A stretch of DNA of 64,000 nt from Edaphobacter acidisoli (GTDB taxonomy: Bacteria; Acidobacteriota; Terriglobia; Terriglobales; Acidobacteriaceae), in the NCBI RefSeq assembly GCF_014642855.1, contig NZ_BMJB01000001.1:124001-188000 (forward strand). The letters run 5' to 3'. Positions within the stretch are counted from its first letter, which is position 1, and each line of letters begins with the position of its first letter. Positions 1 through 8,931 of the stretch are shown in pieces. The notes below the pieces were generated by a model. The model saw only the letters and a list, made by a program, of their open reading frames with translations, was not told the DNA's origin and did no database searches. Both the position numbers and the translations under genes were made by a program.

Positions 1-675
1 TGCGACCGTTTGTTGAAATATATCTAAAATCAATTCCGGCAGAGCGCAGGCGACACCGGAGACGACACCATCACAAACGCCTTCAGAGAGCGCTTTGGCG
101 AGTACCGAGTCGTTGCCAACAATTCTGCAGGCATCAATCCCGTGGTCCTTCAAGTCGCGCAAAATCTCTAGCGATCCACTCGAGTCCTTAATTCCCACGA
201 TATTTTCGGTTTCGGCGATTAATTGGCGAACGGTCGGCTTTTCCAGACCGGAGCTGAACTGGGGCAGGTTGTATAGAAGCACTGGAAGCCGGGTACAGCT
301 AGCAACGGTTCGGCAATAGATATCCAGATCTTCCTGGGCATAACGGAAAAAATAAGGCATCGGTAAGAGCAGGCCATCGGCTCCTTCATCCGATGCAACC
401 GCGCAAAGCTCCATTGCTCCTTTGGTGCTTGATGACCCTACCCCACAAAGCATCCGTGGCGCGCCGGCAGCTTTAACCGTTTGAAGAACAACTCGAAGCT
501 CCGTCACGGTCGTCAGACAGAACTCCCCTGTAGCCCCATTCACGCCGAAGGATGTAATGCCCTTGGACAACAAAAAGCGGACTAGCGCCGTCAAGGCATT
601 GGCATCCACTACCTCATCACGTGACCGCGGAGTGAGAAGTGCCGCATGGACGCCTGAGAACTGCTTGCTTTGCAT
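1..675 (-). CDS. DapA-family aldolase/dehydratase (dihydrodipicolinate synthase-like), C-terminus cut by window edge
   Basis: Class I Schiff-base lyase of the DHDPS/N-acetylneuraminate lyase/KDG aldolase superfamily, expected in the cytoplasm. I read 225 residues before the window edge. Family motifs fall at the usual places: GATGE at residues 47-51 (the GTTGE loop), YNLP with the catalytic-site Tyr at 135, and GIKDSSG with the Schiff-base Lys at 163. The start at 675 has a GAGGA about 12 bases upstream; an in-frame ATG at 699 has no visible ribosome site. It is divergent from the MFS transporter at 802, so the pair probably handles one substrate. The substrate (KDG-type sugar acid, sialic acid, hydroxyproline derivative or true DHDPS) cannot be decided from sequence. 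A biosynthetic dapA is less likely because of the transporter neighbour. Confidence 0.9.
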   Translation of the reverse strand, partial: MQSKQFSGVHAALLTPRSRDEVVDANALTALVRFLLSKGITSFGVNGATGEFCLTTVTELRVVLQTVKAAGAPRMLCGVGSSSTKGAMELCAVASDEGADGLLLPMPYFFRYAQEDLDIYCRTVASCTRLPVLLYNLPQFSSGLEKPTVRQLIAETENIVGIKDSSGSLEILRDLKDHGIDACRIVGNDSVLAKALSEGVCDGVVSGVACALPELILDIFQQTVA

Positions 676-801
676 CAGTGTGTTTGATCCTCGTTCCATA
701 GGATATAGACAGACACCTGCCTGGTCGCTATAGGATTTCGTTGTCATGTTCACAGCGTCATCCGCGGCTCTCGCATACTCATACTCACCGGTGCGCACAT
801 T

Positions 802-2073
802 TTGACTGCAAAATCAGGCCGCGCGTACTCATGGCTAGTTGTAGCCATGCTTTGGTTCGTCTGTTTTTTGAACTATGCGGATCGTCAAGCAATCTTCTCT
901 ATCTTTCCGCTACTCGGAACAAAGCTGCACCTCACTAGCGTCCAGCTGGGCGTTATTGGCGGCTCATTCATGTGGATGTATGCCGTATGTGGGCCGATGG
1001 CTGGATGGCTCTCTGACCACTTTTCGCGCAGGTCACTTATCCTGGGTGCTCTCGTCTTTTGGTCGCTTATGACCGCGGCAACGGCGCTAGCCCATACGTT
1101 TGCATCGCTAACGTTGATACGGGCTTTGGGTGGACTCGGCGAAGCGTTCTATTTTCCCGCCGCTATGTCCATGATGAGCGATTATCATGGGCCAGCCACA
1201 CGTTCTCGCGCTATGTCGGTACATCAATCCAGCGTCTATGCAGGTAGTATCGCTGGAGGAGCAATCTCCGGATTTCTCGGCCAATACTATGGCTGGAGGT
1301 CGAGCTTTCTCTTTTTTGGCGCTGCCGGCATGGTACTCGGTTTGCTACTGCTGGTTTTTCTGGAAGAGCCTGCTCGAGGTGCTGCCGATATCCGTTCGAT
1401 GGAAACCGCCGTCAGAGAGCCATGGAGACCTATTGAAGACATTCGCGAGATATTCTCCAACCGGACGGCAATGTTTCTGGTTCTCGCATTCATCGGAGCA
1501 AACTTCGTCGCGGCGGTATTTCTCACATGGATGCCCACGTTCCTCCATCAGAAATTTCACATGAGCCTCTCACTATCAGGGCTCAACAGCACAGTCTATA
1601 TTCAAATAGCCTCGGTGCTCGGAGTCCTGACCGGCGGAGCACTTGCAGACTCGTGGCAGCGAAGATTCCGAGGCGGACGCATGCTTGCTCAGTCGTTAGG
1701 CCTGTTTTGTGGTGTGCCATTTCTCTTTCTTACTGGATGGAGTAGATCGCTAGTGTTGCTGATTACAGCCATGATAGGCTTCGGCTACTTCAAAGGTTTA
1801 TACGATGCCAATATCTTTGCCAGTCTTTATGACGTTGTTCCTATCGAGCGCCGCGGCGCCTCCGCCGGCATCCTGAACTCGTTGGGATGGCTTGGAGGAG
1901 GTTTTGCTCCTGTCATCATTGCGCTCGGCGCGGCTCACTATGGCATGAGCGCTTCAATCAGCACGACCGCAGTTGTTTATCTGATGACCGGTTTACTGAT
2001 GCTGTACACCGCCCGTCGGCTTGAAAGAGAGTCAAAGATGAGCGCTAACAACAATGAAACAGGGAAGTATTGA
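802..2073 (+). CDS. MFS transporter, anion:cation symporter (hexuronate/galactonate-type) family
   Basis: Twelve-helix inner-membrane carrier of 423 residues. The N-terminal NYADR motif and the GWLSDHFSRR loop between helices 2 and 3 (MFS motif A) fit the ACS family (ExuT, DgoT, GarP), which moves sugar acids and other organic anions by proton symport. The start is TTG at 802; no in-frame ATG or GTG lies upstream, and the first in-frame ATG would cut into helix 1. No clear Shine-Dalgarno is visible, so the start is uncertain. It is divergent from a DapA-family enzyme and convergent with an amidinotransferase-fold gene. The subfamily is confident; the substrate is inferred only. Confidence 0.88.
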   Translation: MTAKSGRAYSWLVVAMLWFVCFLNYADRQAIFSIFPLLGTKLHLTSVQLGVIGGSFMWMYAVCGPMAGWLSDHFSRRSLILGALVFWSLMTAATALAHTFASLTLIRALGGLGEAFYFPAAMSMMSDYHGPATRSRAMSVHQSSVYAGSIAGGAISGFLGQYYGWRSSFLFFGAAGMVLGLLLLVFLEEPARGAADIRSMETAVREPWRPIEDIREIFSNRTAMFLVLAFIGANFVAAVFLTWMPTFLHQKFHMSLSLSGLNSTVYIQIASVLGVLTGGALADSWQRRFRGGRMLAQSLGLFCGVPFLFLTGWSRSLVLLITAMIGFGYFKGLYDANIFASLYDVVPIERRGASAGILNSLGWLGGGFAPVIIALGAAHYGMSASISTTAVVYLMTGLLMLYTARRLERESKMSANNNETGKY

Positions 2074-2098
2074 GCCGCATCTTGCCTGGCCATGCTAG

Positions 2099-3001
2099 TT
2101 AGTTGTGGAGCGTTCGGGCCAGCTTGCTCAAACGCATGACAAGGCATTTAGCTGCGCCGCCCGCTTTCAGAAATTCGCTGAGTTGGACCTGCACAACATC
2201 AAAGCCTCGCGATCTAAGACAGCTTTCCAATTCTGCGCTGATCTCATTCATGATGACAGTTCTACCAACATTGATTGCATTGCAGGCAAAGCGTACAGCA
2301 TTCTGTTCGCTGACTATGATCCGCTTATCTTTAGCATAGAATCTCTCGATCTTTTCAAGTGAAGCTTGGTCGAATGCCTTCGGATAGTACATCGCATAGC
2401 CGCCTTCGAGCGGGGCAAAACAGGTATCGAGATGATAGAAGCGCGGGTCTACCAGATGTAGCGAGATGACTTCAAGGTTCCAGATGCTTCGTAGAATGCG
2501 GTGGCTAGAGACAGCCGTGCGAGGGCCATACCCTGCCCACAGGCAGCTTGCATCGTTAGCGAAAAGCGCATCGCCTTCGCCCTCGAATGGAGTAGAGCGT
2601 GGGATATCGACGACGGTATATCCGGCAGATGTAAGCCACCGCCGGAAGTGTGGCTCTTCACCCTGGCGCTCCGGGTGAAAGAAACTGCTGAGCGCAACAA
2701 TGCCATTGCGCTCCAGCCCTGCATTCGCGGTAAAGACCATATCGGGAGAGCCCGGCTCAGGGTCAATCAACACAACATCGGCGATGCTGCTGAGGGCTTC
2801 GTAGAGACGAGCCCATTGCTCCATCGCGCGAGTGCGTGAAGAAGCGTGAACATTGCCTGCCATCCAGGGATTGATGACATAGCTCACATCGTAGAGCTGT
2901 GGCGCACACATCAGGTAAGTTGGCCGGACCGGATTGGCTTCTGCCCCGAAGCCGGCTATTGCAGGATGCGTAGTGGCGGGATGGACTGAGTGCGTACTCA
3001 T
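2099..3001 (-). CDS. Amidinotransferase-fold hydrolase (dimethylarginine dimethylaminohydrolase-like)
   Basis: A 300-residue protein of the guanidino-group modifying superfamily (DDAH, arginine deiminase, amidinotransferases; alpha/beta propeller fold). Visible motifs are PDMVFTANAG near residue 86 (substrate Asp87), FEGEGDAL at 139-146, YHLDTCF with the probable catalytic His at 190, and a C-terminal GGAAKCLV with the probable nucleophilic Cys at 286. These are the superfamily Cys/His/acid elements. The start at 3001 has AAGGAG about 9 bases upstream. Likely substrates are arginine or methylated arginine (giving citrulline), but related proteins in this family act on other guanidines and the exact reaction is not resolved. 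It stands alone and is convergent with the MFS gene, with 25 bases between stops. Confidence 0.85.
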   Translation of the reverse strand: MSTHSVHPATTHPAIAGFGAEANPVRPTYLMCAPQLYDVSYVINPWMAGNVHASSRTRAMEQWARLYEALSSIADVVLIDPEPGSPDMVFTANAGLERNGIVALSSFFHPERQGEEPHFRRWLTSAGYTVVDIPRSTPFEGEGDALFANDASCLWAGYGPRTAVSSHRILRSIWNLEVISLHLVDPRFYHLDTCFAPLEGGYAMYYPKAFDQASLEKIERFYAKDKRIIVSEQNAVRFACNAINVGRTVIMNEISAELESCLRSRGFDVVQVQLSEFLKAGGAAKCLVMRLSKLARTLHN

Positions 3002-3576
3002 CTAAGCTGCTCCTTAGACGAGTCTGGCAGAGCCAATGCAATCGCGTCTATATGAATGATTATGAGTGGTTTAGTGTATATTGATGCAGCAAATGCAGGG
3101 CATCGGATTGCGCTCGCTTGGTATCAGCATTGTCGACAAATATTTTGTGAATCAAAGGTTTCCACATAGCGCGCCTGCTCACGTCCGATGGCCTCAAACA
3201 GGGCCTTTAAATTGCCGAAGCTGCGAATGAACTCCAGTGGCTTGAGTATGAGTTGACCGTCGCACATATGACGCCTCCTTCGTCAACTTCAAATGCACTA
3301 TACGGCAGGTGCGTCAGGAGAAAGCCAGCATCAGTAGCGGCGCAGCTTCGAGCCAGCTTCGCGTGAACATGCAGGATGATACCTCCCTCGTTATCAATAG
3401 ATGATGCAGTGATCTATGTAGCTAGCAGAACAATTCGAGCGGACAAGTCCCGTTGATTGAGCAATTAATATCCAGTCTGTAAATGGAAAAAAGTTGTAGA
3501 AATTTCGTGAGCATCTCCATCTCGCCGACGTAGAATCTTATGCTTGTACGGAGTTGTCCGTCTCGCGAGGTTTTCC
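3002..3576. other. Intergenic stretch between the amidinotransferase-fold gene and ku
   Basis: About 570 bases with no full-length gene. Positions 3002-3120 should hold the promoter of the minus-strand gene to the left. Positions 3124-3267 contain a short minus-strand reading frame resembling the end of an HPPD gene (listed separately). Positions 3270-3540 show nothing I can assign, although the HPPD remnant suggests this DNA was once coding. The ku promoter should lie just before 3577. Confidence 0.5.
3124..3267 (-). pseudogene. Possible remnant of 4-hydroxyphenylpyruvate dioxygenase C-terminus (47 codons)
   Basis: The minus-strand frame reads 47 residues. Its core, FGNLKALFEAIGREQARY, resembles the C-terminal helix segment of HPPD enzymes (typically GNFKALFEAIEREQ followed by a few residues). 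No catalytic vicinal-oxygen-chelate domain is detectable upstream, so if the match is real this is a decayed tail. Unusually, the ATG at 3267 is preceded by a perfect AGGAGG with 6-base spacing, so a small translated protein cannot be excluded. The HPPD resemblance is from memory of the family, not from a search. Confidence 0.45.
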
Positions 3577-4500
3577 GTGGCACGTCCCTATTGGTCTGGG
3601 CAGATCCAGATATCGCTTGTCTCCTTTGGCGTAAAGCTGTTTGTCGCCACCGAGGCAAAGAGTGAAATCCGTTTTCATCAGATAAGCCGTTCGACAGGCG
3701 AGCGTGTGCGTCACCAAAAAGTGCTTGCCAGCGCACTTGAAGACGCTCCAGACGAGGCAGCCGCTCCAGTCGAAAAGGACGAGATCGTCAAAGGGTACGA
3801 ATACAGCAAAGGCCAATACGTTATCGTCGAACCAAGCGAATTGGCGGCGCTGCGTGTCCCGTCCAAGCATGCGATTTCAGTGACACAGTTTGTCGGCCTG
3901 GATGAGTTGTCTCCCGAGTATATGGAAAAGCCCTACTTCGTCGTCCCGGAAGATGACGTTCAGGCTGAAGCATTCGCCGTCGTACGCAAAGCCCTTCAAA
4001 AGGCAAAAAAGGCTGCGATAGGGAAGATTGCATTTGGCGGAAGAGAGCACGTGATTGCCATCACCGCCGATGATGACGACAAACTGGGAGGGATGATGGC
4101 GTACACGATGCGCTATCAGGAGGAGCTACGCAGCCCGGCCGAATACTTCAAGGACATTAAGAAAGTAGCTGTCAACGCTGACTCGCTCGCATTGGCTATG
4201 GACCTCATCAAGAAGAAAGCGGCCAAGTTCGATCCCGGCAAGTTTACGGATGGCTACGAAGCGGCAGTGCGCGAGCTGGTGGAGGCAAAGATCAAGCATG
4301 CTCCAGTCCCGCAGGAGGAAGTCGCTTCGCCGCGGCGCGCCAACGTGGTCAATCTGATGGACGCGCTACGAAAGAGCCTGTCCAGCGATGAAGCAGTGGC
4401 AGGAAAGAAGAAGCCGGTGGCCAGCGTGAAAGGGGAAGCGAGGAAGAGCCTCTCACTTGTGAAGCCCGCCAAGGGGACTGGCAAGAGAAAGTCCGCATAA
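3577..4500 (+). CDS. ku: Non-homologous end-joining protein Ku
   Basis: Prokaryotic Ku homodimer subunit that encircles DNA double-strand ends and recruits LigD. The GTG at 3577 gives the canonical N-terminus MARPYWSGQIQIS and has GAGG 6 bases upstream; the frame is open further up to 3544 but lacks the family start. The 307-residue protein has the Ku core beta-barrel (residues about 10-240), followed by a Lys/Ser-rich basic tail (KKKP, KSLSLVKP, KRKSA) typical of the extended C-terminus that binds DNA and modulates threading. The ligD start is 18 bases after the stop, so the two are almost certainly co-transcribed. No anomaly in the core. Confidence 0.97.
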   Translation: MARPYWSGQIQISLVSFGVKLFVATEAKSEIRFHQISRSTGERVRHQKVLASALEDAPDEAAAPVEKDEIVKGYEYSKGQYVIVEPSELAALRVPSKHAISVTQFVGLDELSPEYMEKPYFVVPEDDVQAEAFAVVRKALQKAKKAAIGKIAFGGREHVIAITADDDDKLGGMMAYTMRYQEELRSPAEYFKDIKKVAVNADSLALAMDLIKKKAAKFDPGKFTDGYEAAVRELVEAKIKHAPVPQEEVASPRRANVVNLMDALRKSLSSDEAVAGKKKPVASVKGEARKSLSLVKPAKGTGKRKSA

Positions 4501-4518
4501 ACTCTTTGGGAGTTGAAG

Positions 4519-7173
4519 ATGGCTGTGACCGGGCGATCTGCAGGGAAGACTTCTGCTCCGAAGAGGGCTTCGTCGCATGCTGTTGCGGCCGATGCAGTAG
4601 ACGAGCAGTTGGCGCGCTACCGCGCGATGCGCGATTTTCAGATCACAGCCGAGCCAAAAGGTAGAGCACCTTCGAAGTCATCTGGGCAAGGGCTTCCGTT
4701 CTGTGTTCAAAAGCACGCTGCTTCGCATCTTCACTACGACTTTCGCCTTGGTTGGAACGGAGTGCTCAAAAGCTGGGCGTGTGCCAAAGGTCCCAGCTAT
4801 TTCCCCGGAGATAAGCGGCTGGCCGTCCAGGTAGAAGATCATCCCATGGAGTACGGAGGGTTTGAAGGAATCATTCCAGCCGGTCAGTATGGTGGCGGCA
4901 CGGTCATGATCTGGGACCAGGGAACCTGGGAGCCGCAGCCTGGACATACTGATGTTGACGCCGGGCTGCGGGATGGCAGCCTGAAGTTTGTTCTGCATGG
5001 AACAAAGTTACAAGGCAAATGGGCGCTGATCCGCATGAAAGGTAAGGCGGCTCAGGAAAAGAAACCGAACTGGCTGCTGATCAAAGAGCATGATGCATTT
5101 GAGCGCGGTAAAGATGATTCGCCAATAACTGAAACCGAGCCAGACAGTGTTGTAACAGGCCGTTCCATTGAACAGATTGCGCGAAGCGAAGACCATGTTT
5201 GGAACTCGCGCGACACAGGCCAAGAAAAAGCGTGGTTTCGGAAGAATGCCAGCGATGAGCCATCAGGCACAAATGCTCTGAAGAGCTGGACAGCAAGACT
5301 TAAGAAGATGCCAGCGGAGAAGCAGCCCAGATTCGTGAAGCCACAGTTAGCCGCACCGGCAGCAAAACCTCCATCTGGAAGCGGCTGGCTGCATGAACTG
5401 AAACTCGATGGCTACAGGATTCAAGCCCGCAAAGATGGCAGTCGAGTGCAGATGTTTACACGGACCGGACTGGACTGGACAGACCGTTTCAGCGCGATTG
5501 CAAATGAAGTGGCAGCGCTGGGTGTTGGGAAGATTACGCTCGACGGCGAGGTCGTTGTGTTAGCTCCCGATGGGAGCACCAGTTTTGGTGATCTACAGGC
5601 CTCGTTCCAGCCAGGATCAAAGCATCAGCAAACATATTTTTGCTTTGATGTTCTACATGTCGATGGACGCAATGTCCGAGACACGCCATTGACTGAACGA
5701 AAGGAGCTGCTATCAGATCTGATGGAAACGGCCGACAGCGATCTGCTGCAGGTAAGTGGCCATGTTGAAGCCGATGGGCTCAAAGTGTTTCACAAGGCAT
5801 GCGAACTGCATGCGGAAGGGATCGTTTCGAAGAGAGCCAACGCGCACTATTTGCCGGGACAGAACGGGGAGTGGTTGAAGGTGAAGTGTCTTCTCGAACA
5901 GGAATTCGTTATTGGTGGCTACGTATTGCTGTCGAATGGAACTCCTGGCGTGGGTGCGCTGTTGCTTGGCTATTACAGTGGCGGCAAGTTGAGCTATGCG
6001 GGACGCACCGGGACTGGCTTCAACGAGAAGATGCGCAAGCTTCTACGCGAGAAGCTCGAAGCGCTGAAGCGAAGTTCCACTTCATTTGCAAGTGTGGACG
6101 CTGAAGCCCGGCGCGGAGCAATCTGGGTGAAGCCTGAATTAGTCGCACAGGTTCGCTTTACCGCATGGACAGCCGACAATCTCGTGCGACAAGCGGTGTT
6201 TCTTGGGCTACGCGAGGACAAGGCGGCGAAGGATGTCATGCGTGAGGAAGAACCTGCACCTCCACAAACTCCGGCAGCGGCAGCCGGACCCGGCTTGAAG
6301 CACGCGCCGGTCCGCCTGACGCATCCGGCCAAAGTGCTCGACACTTCATCCGGAATGACGAAGCAAGTGTTGGCAGATTATTACTGGACGATAGCAGAGA
6401 GGATGCTGCCTTATATTGCTGGCCGTCCGTTAAGTTTGTTGCGTTGCCCCGACGGATCGGCACGCCCATGCTTCTTTCAGAAGCATGTCATCGGCTCGCT
6501 TCCACGTGGGGTGAATACTGTGGAGATCTCGCACAAGACAGGCGCTCCTGAAGCCTACATGACCGTGGCTTCGGCAGAGGGGCTGGCGGGATTGGCTCAG
6601 TTGGGAGTGGTGGAAGTGCATCCATGGAATTCACAAAATGACGACCTGGAGCGGCCCAATCGGATGATCTTCGACCTCGATCCAGACGAGACATTGGCGT
6701 GGCCAATCCTTGCCAGTGCCGCAATTGATGTCCGTATGCGGCTCAAGAAGATAGGACTGGAAAGCTTCTTGAAAACATCCGGTGGTAAGGGCCTGCATAT
6801 CGTCGTGCCAATTCTCCCGAAGTTCGAGTGGCCCGCAGTCAAAGACTTCACTCGCCGCTTTGCGCTGGATATGGAAAAGGCAAATCCGAAGCTTTATCTA
6901 ACGAAGATGACCAAGGCAGCACGTAAAGGAAAGATATACATCGACTACCTGCGCAATGAGCGAGAGGCCACTGCTGTAGCCACATATTCGCCGCGAGCCC
7001 GCCCAGGCGTCCCGGTTTCAATGCCATTGCATTGGAAAGAGCTGGAGTTTGGAGCAATGCCAATATTTCGGGTTACAGAATTCATTCAATGGCAAAGCCG
7101 ATTAGTAGATGACCCTTGGAAGCAACTAGACAAGATCAACCAACAAATTCCTAGCAGGCTGATTGTCAACTAA
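4519..7173 (+). CDS. ligD: Multifunctional DNA ligase D (phosphoesterase-ligase-polymerase)
   Basis: ATP-dependent end-joining ligase of 884 residues with domains in the Pseudomonas order. First comes the 3'-phosphoesterase (about 60-190; HLHYDFRLG and the GGGTVMIWD region). Next is the ATP-dependent ligase (about 265-570), with the adenylated Lys295 in ELKLDGYRI and the later GIVSKR and EWLKVKC motifs. Last is the primase/polymerase domain (about 600-880; FDLDPDE near 717, SGGKGLHIVVP near 755). Mycobacterial LigD has the polymerase first instead. The ATG at 4519 is preferred over TTG 4513 because GGGAG lies 6 bases before it. Partner of the upstream ku. The last 48 bases overlap the 3' end of the convergent multicopper oxidase gene. 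Confidence 0.97.
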   Translation: MAVTGRSAGKTSAPKRASSHAVAADAVDEQLARYRAMRDFQITAEPKGRAPSKSSGQGLPFCVQKHAASHLHYDFRLGWNGVLKSWACAKGPSYFPGDKRLAVQVEDHPMEYGGFEGIIPAGQYGGGTVMIWDQGTWEPQPGHTDVDAGLRDGSLKFVLHGTKLQGKWALIRMKGKAAQEKKPNWLLIKEHDAFERGKDDSPITETEPDSVVTGRSIEQIARSEDHVWNSRDTGQEKAWFRKNASDEPSGTNALKSWTARLKKMPAEKQPRFVKPQLAAPAAKPPSGSGWLHELKLDGYRIQARKDGSRVQMFTRTGLDWTDRFSAIANEVAALGVGKITLDGEVVVLAPDGSTSFGDLQASFQPGSKHQQTYFCFDVLHVDGRNVRDTPLTERKELLSDLMETADSDLLQVSGHVEADGLKVFHKACELHAEGIVSKRANAHYLPGQNGEWLKVKCLLEQEFVIGGYVLLSNGTPGVGALLLGYYSGGKLSYAGRTGTGFNEKMRKLLREKLEALKRSSTSFASVDAEARRGAIWVKPELVAQVRFTAWTADNLVRQAVFLGLREDKAAKDVMREEEPAPPQTPAAAAGPGLKHAPVRLTHPAKVLDTSSGMTKQVLADYYWTIAERMLPYIAGRPLSLLRCPDGSARPCFFQKHVIGSLPRGVNTVEISHKTGAPEAYMTVASAEGLAGLAQLGVVEVHPWNSQNDDLERPNRMIFDLDPDETLAWPILASAAIDVRMRLKKIGLESFLKTSGGKGLHIVVPILPKFEWPAVKDFTRRFALDMEKANPKLYLTKMTKAARKGKIYIDYLRNEREATAVATYSPRARPGVPVSMPLHWKELEFGAMPIFRVTEFIQWQSRLVDDPWKQLDKINQQIPSRLIVN

Positions 7174-8829
7174 CATCAACGAACGCTGCAGCTCAGTCTG
7201 TAGTGGCCAATGAGAAACGGCCAATATTGCGCCTTCTTTATCACCAGGTAACACTTCGTACGGGCGCATCATCTCATTGTCTTCATGTTCCAGAATGTGG
7301 CAATGCCACACGTATCTGCCGGGATAACCCTCGAATGGAACAATGATACGTGTCACCTGACCAGTCTCGCAGCGCACGGTATCTTTCCATCCCGCTTCTT
7401 CTGGGGTGGGAGCTATCGCAGTCCCGGTATAGATGAGTTCTCCCTTATCTTGAAAATGAAATACGTTGAAGCTACGCCGGCCGAGCAACTGGAACTTCAC
7501 CAGATGCAAGTGGATTGGATGCGTATCTTCGGTAAGATTTACCAGCTCCCATATCTCGGCTGTGTTAAGACGCGGTTTTTCTGTCACCGGCATATGCCAT
7601 GGAGTGTTGTTGAGCAGCATCCCCATGGATTGCTGTACCTTATTCATGCTTTCATCAAGTGTCAGTCGGCGAGTGCGTATGGCGTGGCTCTGCGGAATCC
7701 GTTCGATTGATCGCAACGGAGCAGGTACGGTGCTGTTGTCAGCCACACTCTTGGATGCGACACGAAACTGCATAATGTCGAAGCTATCACTTCGAAGCAG
7801 AATCTTCTCGCCCGCATATGCTCTGAAGTCGAACACGATGTCTGTGCGCTCCGCAGGAGCAAGCAGAACGCGGTTGGCCTTCACCGGAGAAGCAAGCAGT
7901 CCTTGATCGCTGCCTATCACGTCCATCTCGAGCAGGTTCCCAAACGAGAGACGGAAGAAGCGTGCGTTCGATCCATTCATTACGCGGAATCGATACTTGC
8001 GAGGTTCCACATCCAGATAGGGTGAGAGTTTTCCATTGGCCAGCATGACATTGCTGTAGACTTCCGGCACCCAGGGTGATCGAGGATTGCCTGACACCGG
8101 ATACTCGAGCTGTCCGTCCGAGCGGAGAAACCGGTCGCAGAGCAAGAGTGGTACCTCATACTTGCCCTTCGGCAGGTTCAGCTTGTCTTCCATCTCATCG
8201 CGCACAAGGAACATCCCCTGCAATCCAGCGTAGACATTCAGTCGATTAATTCCCATCGTGTGGTCGTGGTAAAAAAGCATCGCGGCATCCTGACGGTTAG
8301 GATAGTGGTAAGTCAGCGACTTTCCTGGAACTACCCAATCTTCGGGATAACCGTCACTGCCCGGCGGCGTGCGTCCGCCGTGCAGATGGATGACGCATCG
8401 CACTTCAGGTTTGTCCGGTTCGGCTCCATGCAAGGTGTGGTCGACGGGTAAGAAATGCTTCAGTGGCAGCTTGTTGACCCATTCCACGATCAGTCCTTGT
8501 CCGCTTCGTGTCTCGAATGTCGGTCCAGGTGAACTGCCATCAAATCCCCACATGCGTGTTGGAGGCAGATCGCGATGCACCTTCTGCTGAATCTCCTCGA
8601 TAGTTACGCGGTAAAGCGACAGCATCTTATGCGCGTCGTCAGGGTCTGGCCTCATCTCGCTGTTTTTCACTATTGGGGGGATAGGCAACGCGTCTACATA
8701 CGGCGTCAGCTTATTCGGGTCGAGCGCAGTCGAAGACTGCACCATCCCAGCCGCGGCGGCAGCTTTCTCTAGTGACAATCCTGCCGTTAAAACTCCTGCA
8801 CGCCGTAAAAATCGTCTTCGTGAAATCAA
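7126..8829 (-). CDS. Tat-exported multicopper oxidase (CotA/bilirubin-oxidase type)
   Basis: Three-domain cupredoxin oxidase coupling one-electron oxidation of substrates to reduction of O2 to water, expected in the periplasm or outside. All four copper signatures are visible: HLHGG (about 148), FYHDHTMG (about 187), THPIHLHLVKFQ and the C-terminal HCHILEHEDNEMM that carries the T1 copper Cys-His-Met set. The N-terminus SRRRFLRRAGVLTAGLSL is a twin-arginine signal. I chose TTG 8829 because GGAG lies 5 bases before it and it starts directly at the Tat motif; the frame stays open to 8865. Length (567 residues) fits CotA-like enzymes. The substrate could be phenolics, bilirubin-like pigments or metals. 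Its 3' end overlaps ligD by 48 bases. Confidence 0.93.
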   Translation of the reverse strand: MISRRRFLRRAGVLTAGLSLEKAAAAAGMVQSSTALDPNKLTPYVDALPIPPIVKNSEMRPDPDDAHKMLSLYRVTIEEIQQKVHRDLPPTRMWGFDGSSPGPTFETRSGQGLIVEWVNKLPLKHFLPVDHTLHGAEPDKPEVRCVIHLHGGRTPPGSDGYPEDWVVPGKSLTYHYPNRQDAAMLFYHDHTMGINRLNVYAGLQGMFLVRDEMEDKLNLPKGKYEVPLLLCDRFLRSDGQLEYPVSGNPRSPWVPEVYSNVMLANGKLSPYLDVEPRKYRFRVMNGSNARFFRLSFGNLLEMDVIGSDQGLLASPVKANRVLLAPAERTDIVFDFRAYAGEKILLRSDSFDIMQFRVASKSVADNSTVPAPLRSIERIPQSHAIRTRRLTLDESMNKVQQSMGMLLNNTPWHMPVTEKPRLNTAEIWELVNLTEDTHPIHLHLVKFQLLGRRSFNVFHFQDKGELIYTGTAIAPTPEEAGWKDTVRCETGQVTRIIVPFEGYPGRYVWHCHILEHEDNEMMRPYEVLPGDKEGAILAVSHWPLQTELQRSLMLVDNQPARNLLVDLV

Positions 8830-8868
8830 TCCCGCTCCTTCATTCTTCTTGTGCCGGACAAGCAACGA

Positions 8869-8895
8869 GGGCGCCGGAGCAAAGCTCCAGCACCC
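8869..8895 (-). terminator. Hairpin downstream of the phosphoesterase gene
   Basis: Inverted repeat GGGCGCCGGAGC / GCTCCAGCACCC with an AAA loop, 10 of 12 positions paired. It lies 36 bases past the stop of the minus-strand phosphoesterase gene and before the multicopper oxidase start. The following T-rich tract on the minus strand is weak. Confidence 0.5.
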
Positions 8896-8931
8896 TGCGT
8901 TTGTTACAGCGTTTGTATCAGAACGACAGTC

